Of a stretch of 5,662 nucleotides of DNA, positions 1-5,662 are shown one piece after another. The first letter of the stretch is position 1; each line of letters opens with the position of its first letter. The notes beneath the pieces are model-generated. The model searched no databases and was not told the DNA's origin. It saw only the letters and a program-made list of their open reading frames with translations. Source of the DNA: Vulcanimicrobiota bacterium (GTDB taxonomy: Bacteria; Vulcanimicrobiota; Vulcanimicrobiia; Vulcanimicrobiales; Vulcanimicrobiaceae); the NCBI GenBank assembly GCA_014305015.1, contig JACRUB010000173.1:1-5662 (forward strand). The letters run 5' to 3'. A program made the translations under genes and the position numbers.

Positions 1-1
1 C

Positions 2-151
2 AATACGAGTCTGTTATGGAATCGCGCTGACGCGCTCTTGCGGCAGCTCTATCCGCAGTACCACATTGCGGCAATTCGCGTGAGCTTGCCGTGGGACCGC
101 ACGTTTGAAACCCAGCTCGAGATCGGGCTCGCTCCGGGCTTACCCCGCTAG
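2..151 (+). CDS. C-terminal end of an unidentified protein (5' partial)
   Basis: An open frame runs in from the left edge and stops at TAG (149-151), giving 49 residues from NTSLLWNRADAL to APGLPR. The composition looks like real protein, and a convincing opposite-strand gene only begins beyond the stop. A short motif, LPWDRTFE (about residues 34-41 of the visible part), followed by the hydrophobic stretch QLEIGLAPGL, is the only distinctive feature. An LPWxRxFE-like ending reminds me of DUF4127 proteins, but that is recall from a very short piece and should not be taken as an assignment. No signal peptide or membrane segment is visible in this fragment. The gene converges tail-to-tail with the broken propeller gene, with 8 bases between the two stop codons, so it is not part of the minus-strand operon. 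Confidence 0.6.
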   Translation, partial: NTSLLWNRADALLRQLYPQYHIAAIRVSLPWDRTFETQLEIGLAPGLPR

Positions 152-160
152 GGTCGGGGT
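142..160. terminator. Possible shared hairpin between convergent genes
   Basis: ACCCCG (142-147) and CGGGGT (155-160) form a perfect 6-base-pair, GC-rich stem with a 7-base loop. The stem covers the stop codon of the plus-strand gene and touches the stop of the minus-strand remnant. A second outer pairing, CGGGCT (135-140) with AGCCCG (172-177), could extend the structure. No T-tract follows on either strand, so intrinsic termination is only a possibility; the position between convergent genes is the main argument. Confidence 0.3.
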
Positions 161-943
161 CAACAGATGTGTAGCCCGCTCGGATCAGTCAGGCGATCAA
201 CTGGATTAGACCAGGTTTCACCGTCGTCATGCGACAGGTAAAGGCGTCCTGATCGGTCGATCACAGCAGCCGTTGAATCTCGTGCCACGATGCAGTTGGT
301 ATCGGCTACGCCGTTGATCCATTTAGGCATGCCCCCGCCCAAAGGCCGCAGCGGATCGTTGCTGTCGATCGGGCGTCGATAAACTATGCCCTGCGCCGCA
401 AAATGGTCGGTGGATGCAGCCACGAAAATGTCGTTGCTAGTAAAAGCAACGGCAGAGCAATAATGGGCGTGAAGTCCTTGCTGTTCGATGGTCCAGTCGT
501 TCCAGCATCGCGGCTAATGCAAAGGCCCACCGCCGCCGCAGCTATTACGAGGTTTGGCCGGGTAGGGTGTGCACAGACCTGATGAACATCGCTATCGATA
601 TCGATCGTGGGCCGCCAAGTTGAGCCGGAGTCGGCTGATCGCGGGACTCCGCCAACGTGAACGTTGGCCAGAAGCACGGCGCCATCGCAGGTCACCGCCA
701 TTGAACGAATTCCAAGCGGCGGTCCCATCAGCTTGCGTCGATGATCGCCGCTCCGGCGTACCACTTGTCGCGACCTGCTACTGCGTCAAAACCCGTCAGG
801 TATTGCTGCGCACCGTCAGGATCAACGCGCAGGATACGTGCGTCGTCGGTTCCCACCAGACTGCGAACCGATTGAGCGGCGAGTTCTTGATGGACGGTCT
901 TGCCGGTGAGGCTGAATAGCCCATCGCGCCATGTCGCTATCAA
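160..943 (-). pseudogene. Broken Asp-box (BNR/sialidase-like) beta-propeller gene
   Basis: Three successive minus-strand reading frames together make one protein of about 261 residues. They are 943 down to about 735 (IATWRDGLFSLTG through DKWYAGAAIIDA), about 735 to 495 (MGPPLGIRSMAV through ISRDAGTT), and about 494 to 160 (TIEQQGLHAHYC through LTDPSGLHIC). Each join needs one missing base: near 732-735, and at 491-497, where the expected Asp-box Trp codon TGG has lost a base (ACT-GG-ACC). Asp boxes of the form SxDxGxTW lie at 615-638 (SADSGSTW), 495-515 (SRDAGTT, broken before its Trp) and 211-234 (SHDDGETW). These are typical of BNR/YVTN-type propeller folds, whose substrate cannot be inferred. 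No good start remains: TTG at 941-943 is possible. Alternatively, ATG at 960-962 overlaps the epimerase stop as TAATG and would join this frame if one T were removed from the T5 run at 942-946, giving MSTPAILIATWRDG. Sequencing errors are the alternative to real decay, but the neighbouring genes are all intact. Confidence 0.75.
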
Positions 944-961
944 AAATAGCGGGTGTTGACA

Positions 962-1357
962 TTAGCGTTTTTGGCAGAGTTCGATCAGCACGCCGCCGGT
1001 GCTCTCTGGATGCAAGAACGCGATGAGATTGCCGTGTGCGCCTTTGCGCGGCGCTTCGTCGATGAGGCGCACGCCGCGGTCTTTGAGCTTTTGAAGTTCG
1101 CCTTGGAGATCGTCAACACGATAGGCGGTGTGGTGCAATTTCGTTGCTGCGTCGCCGCGAAACTTTGCAATCGGCGAATCTTCCGCCAACGGCCGTAAGA
1201 GTTCGATGATCGAGTCGCCGGCTTCGAGCCCAACCGCTTCGACGCTTTGATCGGCAATCGTTTCGCGGTAAACGATCCTGAATCCGAGCGTCTTGGTGTA
1301 GAGGTCGAGCGCCTGATCTAAGTCTTTTACGACGATCGCGATGTGGTCGATCTTCAC
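962..1357 (-). CDS. mce: Methylmalonyl-CoA epimerase
   Basis: The enzyme interconverts (S)- and (R)-methylmalonyl-CoA, linking propionyl-CoA carboxylation to the mutase; it is cytosolic and metal-dependent. The 131-residue product has the usual length and the two-module VOC (glyoxalase-like) fold. The first module opens with KIDHIAIVVKDL (2-13) and continues through LYTKTLGF to the DSIIELLRPL strand (48-57). The second opens with LHHTAYRVDDL (74-84) and ends with FLHPESTGGVLIEL (114-127), a signature ending for this family. Likely metal or active-site residues are His5, His75 or His76, and Glu126. The frame is open further upstream, but GTG at 1355-1357 is chosen because the N-terminus then matches the family and overlaps the mutase stop as GTGA; AGAGA lies 7 bases before it. 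It directly follows the mutase, as expected for its role. Assignment is firm; other VOC dioxygenases lack this ending. Confidence 0.95.
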   Translation of the reverse strand: MKIDHIAIVVKDLDQALDLYTKTLGFRIVYRETIADQSVEAVGLEAGDSIIELLRPLAEDSPIAKFRGDAATKLHHTAYRVDDLQGELQKLKDRGVRLIDEAPRKGAHGNLIAFLHPESTGGVLIELCQKR

Positions 1358-2931
1358 GCAACGATCTCTTTTGCTTGGTACACGCCGAAGACATCGCGCA
1401 GCACGTTGCATACCTCGCCGAGCGTTGCGCCGGAATCGACGGCTTCGATAAAGTGCGGCATAAGGTTGTCCGTGGAGTTCGCCGTGGCGCGGACAGCATC
1501 TAAGCGCTTAGCGACCAGCGCTTCGTCACGTTTTGCACGGAAGGCGTGCAGCCGTTTGACTTGCTCGACTTCGACCGAGGCATCCACCCGCTGCAGCGGA
1601 ATGCGAACGCCTTCGCCGGGTTCGACGAATTTGTTCACGCCCACAACGACGGTCTCGCCGCGTTCGATCGCCTGCTGAGCATGATAGGCGGAATCGGCGA
1701 TGCGGCCTTGCATCCAGCCGCTCTCGATTGCGGCGACCGCTCCTCCGAGCTCATCGACCTCTTTAATCAATACTTCGGCCCGTGCAATCAACTCGTTCGT
1801 AAGCGTCTCGACATAGTAAGAACCTGCGAGCGGGTCGACGACGTCCGCGACGCCGCTTTCATATCCGATGATTTGCTGCGTGCGAAGGGCAAGCTTTGCA
1901 GATTCGGCTGTGGGAAGCGCCATCGCTTCATCCTTGCCATTCGTGTGGAGCGACTGCGTGCCGCCGAGAACGGCTGCCAGCGCTTGAATCGTAACCCGCA
2001 CGACGTTATTCTCCGGCTCTTGCGCCGTGAGGGTCGAGCCGCCGGTCTGCGTATGAAAGCGCAGCATTTGCGAGCGCGGATCCTTGCACCCAAACTCATC
2101 TTTCGTGATATGTGCCCAAAGGTAGCGGGCCGCACGAAACTTAGCGACCTCCTCGAAGAAATCGTTGTGTGCGTTCCAGAAAAATGAAATCCGGGGCGCG
2201 ATTTCATCGAGGTCCAGCCCGGCTTCGTGCGCCGCACGTAGATACGCTTTTCCGTTGGAAAGCGTGAAGGCGATTTCTTCAAGTGCGGTCGATCCAGCCT
2301 CGCGAATGTGGTAGCCGGAAATCGAGATCGTGTTCCACTGCGGCACATTTTTGGCGCAAAATGCCATCACGTCCGTAACCAAGCGCATCGAAGGTTTGGG
2401 CGGATAGATGTACGTTCCGCGCGCCACGTACTCTTTGAGGACGTCGTTTTGAATCGTGCCGCCCAGTTGATCGAACGCAATGCCGCGCCGGCGAGCAACG
2501 GCCAGCACCATTGCAAGAATGATCGACGCGGGCGCGTTGATCGTCATCGAAACGGTGACTTTCTCGAGCGGTAGAGAATCGAAAAGTGTTTCAACATCCG
2601 CCACGCTGTCGATCGCGACGCCGACCTTGCCGACCTCGCCGCGCGATTGCGGCGCATCGGAATCGTGTCCGAGCTGCGTGGGCAAGTCAAATGCAACGGA
2701 AAGCCCGGTCGTACCGCGCTCTAAGAGATAGCGGTACCGGGCATTGGATTCGGCAGCCGTGCCGAAACCCGCGTACTGGCGCATCGTCCAGAGCCGGCCG
2801 CGATACATGTCTTTGCGAACGCCACGCGTAAACGGAAAGCTGCCGGGCTCACCCGTTTCATGCGGAGGGCCCTGAACTTTGTCGTAAGCGGGCTTGAGCG
2901 GAATGCCGCTATCGTTTGTATCGCTCGCCAT
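1354..2931 (-). CDS. mcmA1: Methylmalonyl-CoA mutase, large (catalytic) subunit
   Basis: This is the catalytic TIM-barrel chain of the adenosylcobalamin-dependent mutase that rearranges (R)-methylmalonyl-CoA to succinyl-CoA. Its 525 residues contain only the substrate-binding part: there is no DxHxxG cobalamin-binding domain, so a separate small subunit (mcmA2), not in this window, must supply it. Residues known from the Propionibacterium enzyme align with a constant offset of 36: Tyr53 (Tyr89, in MRQYAGF), Gln161 (Gln197, in TIQNDVLKEY), Arg171 (Arg207) and His208 (His244, in SISGYHIREAGS). The Tyr plus Arg pair marks methylmalonyl-CoA specificity; isobutyryl-CoA mutases carry Phe and Gln there. 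LSVAFDLPTQLGHDSD (77-92) is the usual conserved strand and loop. ATG at 2929-2931 shares one base with the carboxylase stop (TAATG), and a weak GGTGA lies 10 bases upstream. The end overlaps the epimerase start. Ethylmalonyl- or hydroxyisobutyryl-CoA mutase is unlikely given these residues and the neighbours. Confidence 0.96.
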   Translation of the reverse strand: MASDTNDSGIPLKPAYDKVQGPPHETGEPGSFPFTRGVRKDMYRGRLWTMRQYAGFGTAAESNARYRYLLERGTTGLSVAFDLPTQLGHDSDAPQSRGEVGKVGVAIDSVADVETLFDSLPLEKVTVSMTINAPASIILAMVLAVARRRGIAFDQLGGTIQNDVLKEYVARGTYIYPPKPSMRLVTDVMAFCAKNVPQWNTISISGYHIREAGSTALEEIAFTLSNGKAYLRAAHEAGLDLDEIAPRISFFWNAHNDFFEEVAKFRAARYLWAHITKDEFGCKDPRSQMLRFHTQTGGSTLTAQEPENNVVRVTIQALAAVLGGTQSLHTNGKDEAMALPTAESAKLALRTQQIIGYESGVADVVDPLAGSYYVETLTNELIARAEVLIKEVDELGGAVAAIESGWMQGRIADSAYHAQQAIERGETVVVGVNKFVEPGEGVRIPLQRVDASVEVEQVKRLHAFRAKRDEALVAKRLDAVRATANSTDNLMPHFIEAVDSGATLGEVCNVLRDVFGVYQAKEIVA

Positions 2932-4676
2932 TATTGCAGCGTCACCAGCGGTGACTGCGCTTCGACCGTCTCGCCTTGGGAAGCATGAACTTTTGTTACG
3001 GTGCCGTCCTTATGCGCGCGCACTTCGTTCATCATCTTCATGGCTTCAATGATTGCGACAACCTGGCCGCTCGCGATCTGCTCGCCTTCCTTGACATTCA
3101 ACTCCACCACCACCCCGTGCATCGGCGAACGAACATCGTTGCCCGTGGCTGCCGCGGATTTGCGCGTGCTCGCCCGGCGCGGTGCTGCAGGACGCAGGCC
3201 CGAAGATGCAGTGCCGGCCGGAAGATCTAAAACGCGAACGCGATAGAGTTTGTCGTTGACTTCGACGCGGATAACTTCGCCTGGCTCGTTCTTAACGGCG
3301 GGCACTTGGTGTGTTGTACCATTCGTCGGCGAAGCGAAGGCCGTGGCCGCAAACTTTTCGAGCGTTGCCGTTCCATAACTCCCGTCTTTGACGCTCTGGA
3401 GATCGATGAGGCCCCGCAGAAGTGGAAGTGTGGTCGGCACGCCTTCAATTTTGTATTCATCGATCGCGCGCCGCAAGCGTGCGCGCGCCTGATCGCGGGT
3501 CGGCGCCCAGACAACCAGCTTAGAAATCATAGAATCGTAGTCGGCCGAGATCGTATAGCCTTCATATGCGGCGGAATCGATGCGCACGCCAAGGCCGGAA
3601 GGCTCGCGATATTTGGTAATGGTGCCCGGAGCCGGGCGGAAATTATCGCCGGGATCTTCGGCGTTGACGCGCCCCTCGATGGCGTACCCGCGAAACTCGA
3701 TGTCGTCTTGATCGTATCCGAGTTGCTCGCCGGCTGCAACGCGTATTTGCTCGCGAATCAGATCGAGTCCCGAAATCATCTCGCTCACGGTATGCTCGAC
3801 CTGAATGCGCGTGTTCATCTCGAGGAAGTAGAACTCATCGCCCGCGACCAGACACTCGATCGTCCCAACGCTATCGTAACGAATCGCCTTTGCGGCCTTG
3901 ATGCCGGCTTCGCGCAGGCCTTTGCGGACTTTCTTGGAGATGGAAGCCGGCGCTTCTTCCCAGAGTTTCTGATGGCGTCGCTGCAGCGAGCAATCGCGTT
4001 CGCCGACGTGCACGATGTTACCGAACTTGTCGGCAAGGATTTGCAGCTCGATGTGTTTTGGATTCTCGAGGTAGCGCTCGGCGTAAATCATGCCGTTCTT
4101 GAAATATGCATTTGCCTCGCGTTGTGCAGTCGTGAAGGCGGCTTCGATTTCATCGAGCGTTCGTGCAACTTTAAGGCCCTTGCCACCCCCGCCGCCCGAG
4201 GCTTTGAGTGCAAGCGGAAGGCCGTATGTTTTAGCGGCTTGGTGTGCCGCCGCAACATCTTCGATCGCTTCCGTCCCGCCGGGCACTACCGGCACGCCGG
4301 CTTTGACCATTGCCTGCCGGGCTCGGACCTTATCGCCCATCGCATCGATCGAATCCGGATGCGGGCCGACCCAAATCAAATGCGCTTCCAAAACCTTACG
4401 CGCAAACCCCGCATTCTCGGCGAGAAATCCGTAGCCCGGATGGATCGCCTCCGCGCCCGCGCGCTTTGCAACATCAAGAATGTTCTCAACATTGAGATAG
4501 CTCGCAGATGGTGCAGCTGGGCCGATGCAATAGGCTTCGTCCGCAAAGGCAACATGTAATGATTCGCGATCCGGCTCGGAGTAGACGGCGACGGTTGCGA
4601 TGCCCATTTCTTTGGCCGTGCGCATGACGCGCAGCGCAATCTCGCCGCGGTTCGCGACAAGGAGCCTACGGAACAC
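2931..4676 (-). CDS. Acetyl-/propionyl-CoA carboxylase alpha chain (biotin carboxylase + biotin carrier)
   Basis: This chain carboxylates its own biotin using ATP and bicarbonate, then delivers CO2 to a separate carboxyltransferase subunit that makes malonyl- or methylmalonyl-CoA; that partner is absent here. The 581 residues comprise a biotin carboxylase N-domain (1-about 113, starting FRRLLVANRGEIA), an ATP-grasp domain (about 114-330) and a biotin carboxylase C-domain (to about 445). A linker follows that is rich in Ala, Pro, Arg and Ser (about 488-512), then a biotinyl domain (about 514-581). Visible motifs are the glycine-rich ATP loop SGGGGGKG (160-167), ERDCSLQRRHQK (226-237), EMNTRIQVEHTVSE (286-299, holding the metal-binding Glu and Asn and catalytic Arg290), Arg336, and EAMKM with biotinylated Lys547, 34 residues from the end. 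GTG at 4674-4676 fits the family N-terminus and overlaps the upstream small gene by 11 bases. Propionyl-CoA is the likely substrate, judging from the mutase and epimerase downstream, but acetyl-CoA or dual use cannot be excluded from this subunit. Confidence 0.95.
   Translation of the reverse strand: MFRRLLVANRGEIALRVMRTAKEMGIATVAVYSEPDRESLHVAFADEAYCIGPAAPSASYLNVENILDVAKRAGAEAIHPGYGFLAENAGFARKVLEAHLIWVGPHPDSIDAMGDKVRARQAMVKAGVPVVPGGTEAIEDVAAAHQAAKTYGLPLALKASGGGGGKGLKVARTLDEIEAAFTTAQREANAYFKNGMIYAERYLENPKHIELQILADKFGNIVHVGERDCSLQRRHQKLWEEAPASISKKVRKGLREAGIKAAKAIRYDSVGTIECLVAGDEFYFLEMNTRIQVEHTVSEMISGLDLIREQIRVAAGEQLGYDQDDIEFRGYAIEGRVNAEDPGDNFRPAPGTITKYREPSGLGVRIDSAAYEGYTISADYDSMISKLVVWAPTRDQARARLRRAIDEYKIEGVPTTLPLLRGLIDLQSVKDGSYGTATLEKFAATAFASPTNGTTHQVPAVKNEPGEVIRVEVNDKLYRVRVLDLPAGTASSGLRPAAPRRASTRKSAAATGNDVRSPMHGVVVELNVKEGEQIASGQVVAIIEAMKMMNEVRAHKDGTVTKVHASQGETVEAQSPLVTLQ
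2941..2955 (-). promoter_or_regulatory. Hairpin at the carboxylase/mutase junction
   Basis: GTCACC and GGTGAC form a perfect 6-base-pair stem with a 3-base loop, inside the last codons of the carboxylase alpha gene. On the minus-strand message the descending arm contains GGTGA (2942-2946), the only Shine-Dalgarno-like sequence before the mutase ATG. A ribosome finishing the upstream gene would open it, which would favour coupled translation. The structure is seen; the regulatory role is inferred. Confidence 0.25.
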
Positions 4677-4833
4677 GGTGGCCGCCGCGGCTCAAGGCGC
4701 GCAGTCCGTCAAACTCAAGGTCGGGCAACCGCGCTGCGAGTTGCCAGGCCGAAACCACGGGCGCGTCTGCTTGCGGTTTTGTTAGCAATTGCCGCAAGGC
4801 CAGGACCACTGCCGCGAGTTCCGACTCGTCCAT
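4666..4833 (-). CDS. 55-residue small protein, possible acyl-CoA carboxylase epsilon-like subunit
   Basis: The frame from ATG (4831-4833) to TAG (4666-4668) encodes 55 residues. The ATG shares a base with the fabI stop (TAATG) and is preceded by GGAGGG at 4837-4842, the strongest ribosome-binding site in the window; the stop lies 11 bases inside the carboxylase gene. The N-terminal part, DESELAAVVLALRQLL (2-17), should form an amphipathic helix. A short Pro/Ala/Val linker follows, then SAWQLAARLPDL (28-39). An acidic ELAA helix followed by a Trp/Ala/Arg segment resembles the small epsilon subunits of actinobacterial acyl-CoA carboxylases, which bind and stimulate the alpha-beta complex. Position directly before the alpha chain fits that role. 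The similarity is by pattern only; an unrelated small protein is possible. There is no membrane segment, which argues against an oxaloacetate-decarboxylase gamma-type subunit. That it is a gene is fairly secure; its function is not. Confidence 0.7.
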   Translation of the reverse strand: MDESELAAVVLALRQLLTKPQADAPVVSAWQLAARLPDLEFDGLRALSRGGHRVP

Positions 4834-5621
4834 TATCCCTCCGCTGGATCGGCGTACATGCCCATCGCGTGGAATCCCGCATCGACGAAGTGAATATCCG
4901 CCGTCACGGCTTTTGAAAGATCGGATCCCAAATACACGGCCGCCTTGCCGACGTCATCGATCGTGACGTTCCGCTTGAGCGGCGCCGACGCGCTGACCTT
5001 ATCGAGCATCTTCGTCATGCCTTTGACTTGGCGTGCGCTTGCAGTTTTGATTGGGCCCGCAGAGATGCCGTTGACACGGATCCCGCGCTCACCTAAATCG
5101 TATGCGAGGTAGCGAATCGAGGCTTCAAGGGCCGCCTTTGCGATACCCATGAGGTTGTAATTCGGAACGATGGCGGTTGCACCGAGATAGGTAAGCGCCA
5201 TGATGCTGGCGCCGTCGTTGAGATTTTCGCGAAGCGCGTTGACGAGCGCAATGAGAGAGTACGCTGAAATACCGAGTGAATTGCTGAAACCGCCGCGGCT
5301 CGTGTCGTAGACTTTTCCTTCGAGATCGCTCTTGTCGGCGTACGCAATCGAATGCACGACGATATCCAGTTTTCCGAAATCTTTCGCAAGCTGATCGTTG
5401 AGCGACTTGAGCGCATCGTCCGAAGCGACATCGCATTCGATGACAGGGCCGCCGCCGAGTTCCTTCGCGAGCTTCTCAACGCCGTCTTTGACGCGCTCAC
5501 CCTGATAAATGTAGGAGAGCCGCGCCCCGTGCTCGTGCATTTGGCGGGCGATGCCCGTTGCGATGGACCACCGGTTTGCGACGCCCGTAATGAGGGCATT
5601 CTTACCTTCTAATAGCTTCAC
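4833..5621 (-). CDS. fabI: Enoyl-[acyl-carrier-protein] reductase (NADH), FabI type
   Basis: This enzyme performs the last reduction in each round of bacterial fatty-acid elongation, turning trans-2-enoyl-ACP into acyl-ACP with NADH in the cytosol. The product has 262 residues, the same length as the E. coli enzyme, and follows it almost without gaps. The nucleotide-binding loop is ITGVANRWSIATGIA (11-25), the acidic CDVA turn is at 63-66, and HSIAYA is at 90-95. The catalytic pair is Tyr155 and Lys162 in YNLMGIAK, with Tyr145 in the preceding TYLGA strand; SAGPIKT (187-193) follows. The Y-x6-K spacing separates FabI from ordinary short-chain dehydrogenases (Y-x3-K). HSIA, where E. coli has HSIG, is a normal variant, seen for example in Staphylococcus. 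GTG at 5619-5621 is the only plausible start, since an in-frame TAA lies three codons upstream at 5628-5630. No Shine-Dalgarno precedes it. It is the first gene of the unit and overlaps the next by one base. Confidence 0.96.
   Translation of the reverse strand: MKLLEGKNALITGVANRWSIATGIARQMHEHGARLSYIYQGERVKDGVEKLAKELGGGPVIECDVASDDALKSLNDQLAKDFGKLDIVVHSIAYADKSDLEGKVYDTSRGGFSNSLGISAYSLIALVNALRENLNDGASIMALTYLGATAIVPNYNLMGIAKAALEASIRYLAYDLGERGIRVNGISAGPIKTASARQVKGMTKMLDKVSASAPLKRNVTIDDVGKAAVYLGSDLSKAVTADIHFVDAGFHAMGMYADPAEG
4837..4842 (-). promoter_or_regulatory. Strong ribosome-binding site for the small gene
   Basis: GGAGGG lies 3 bases before the ATG at 4831-4833, within the final Glu-Gly codons of fabI. 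It is the best match to the anti-Shine-Dalgarno in the window and decides both the existence and the start of the 55-residue gene, because the spacing suits no other start codon nearby. Confidence 0.6.
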
Positions 5622-5626
5622 GTCCG

Positions 5627-5657
5627 ATTATGTACCATATGATGCCATAATTGTCAT
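5627..5657 (-). promoter_or_regulatory. Candidate operon promoter with leaderless start
   Basis: On the minus strand, ATGACA (5652-5657) resembles a -35 box and CATAAT (5627-5632) matches the -10 consensus at 5 of 6 positions; the 19-base spacer is longer than the preferred 17. The region is clearly more A/T-rich than the genes. The -10 ends 5 bases before the fabI GTG, so transcription would begin at or next to the start codon, in keeping with the missing Shine-Dalgarno. A promoter further upstream, outside the window, cannot be excluded. Confidence 0.35.
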
Positions 5658-5662
5658 GCAGG

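Noticed and set aside
588..607. Palindromic run of repeated ATCGAT-like units
   Set aside because: It simply encodes the TIDIDSDV segment of the propeller remnant (repeated Ile-Asp codons); nothing nearby suggests an operator or recombination site.
384..764. Hydrophobic LPLLLLATTF tail suggesting a small membrane protein
   Set aside because: This hydrophobic stretch appears only after the frame break at 491-497. In the corrected frame the same bases encode CSAVAFTSNDIFV, which fits the propeller protein, so it is an out-of-frame artefact.
569..919. A 116-codon plus-strand frame opposite the broken propeller gene
   Set aside because: The minus strand here carries Asp boxes and propeller-like sequence across frames. 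The plus-strand product is rich in Arg and His with no family features, so it was taken as a shadow.
1546..2187. A 213-codon open frame on the plus strand
   Set aside because: It is antisense to the mutase large subunit and has no recognisable motif or ribosome-binding site; it is a shadow of the mutase codon pattern.
3306..4559. A 417-codon open frame on the plus strand
   Set aside because: It lies wholly antisense to the biotin carboxylase, whose motifs are unmistakable. The antisense product shows no recognisable domain and is what G+C-biased codon use on the other strand produces.

Overview
The window carries a compact, bacterial, minus-strand operon read from right to left, plus the tail of one convergent gene at the left edge. 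Base composition is moderately G+C-rich by eye, and GTG starts and overlapping genes are common. The mix is an NADH-type FabI, a fused biotin carboxylase/BCCP chain and a free-standing methylmalonyl-CoA mutase large subunit. That mix fits a bacterium of an actinobacterial or related, possibly uncultured soil lineage. The sequence alone does not fix the phylum, and this assignment is a weak inference.

Layout, in transcription order on the minus strand: (1) a short upstream region (5622-5662) with a possible promoter; (2) fabI, enoyl-ACP reductase (4833-5621); (3) a 55-residue small gene (4666-4833) with the best Shine-Dalgarno sequence in the window, possibly an acyl-CoA carboxylase epsilon-like subunit; (4) the alpha chain (biotin carboxylase plus biotin carrier) of an acetyl-/propionyl-CoA carboxylase (2931-4676); (5) the methylmalonyl-CoA mutase large subunit (1354-2931); (6) methylmalonyl-CoA epimerase (962-1357); (7) a broken Asp-box beta-propeller gene (160-943), which needs at least two frame corrections to read through. 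On the plus strand, bases 2-151 encode the last 49 residues of an unidentified protein. It converges on the pseudogene with an 8-base gap, and a small GC-rich hairpin spans both stop codons.

The metabolic core is the methylmalonyl-CoA route: propionyl-CoA is carboxylated to (S)-methylmalonyl-CoA, epimerised to the (R) form, and rearranged to succinyl-CoA with adenosylcobalamin. Three required partners are not in the window: the carboxyltransferase beta subunit, the cobalamin-binding small mutase subunit and a MeaB-type mutase chaperone. Every junction from fabI to the epimerase overlaps (TAATG twice, an 11-base overlap and GTGA). The remnant propeller gene probably once began with a TAATG as well, so the unit looks translationally coupled throughout.

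The most useful observations are the small carboxylase-linked gene, the placement of a fatty-acid synthesis gene at the head of a propionyl-CoA cassette, and decay confined to the last gene. I see no mobile element, CRISPR array, tRNA, rRNA or clearly new biological system here.
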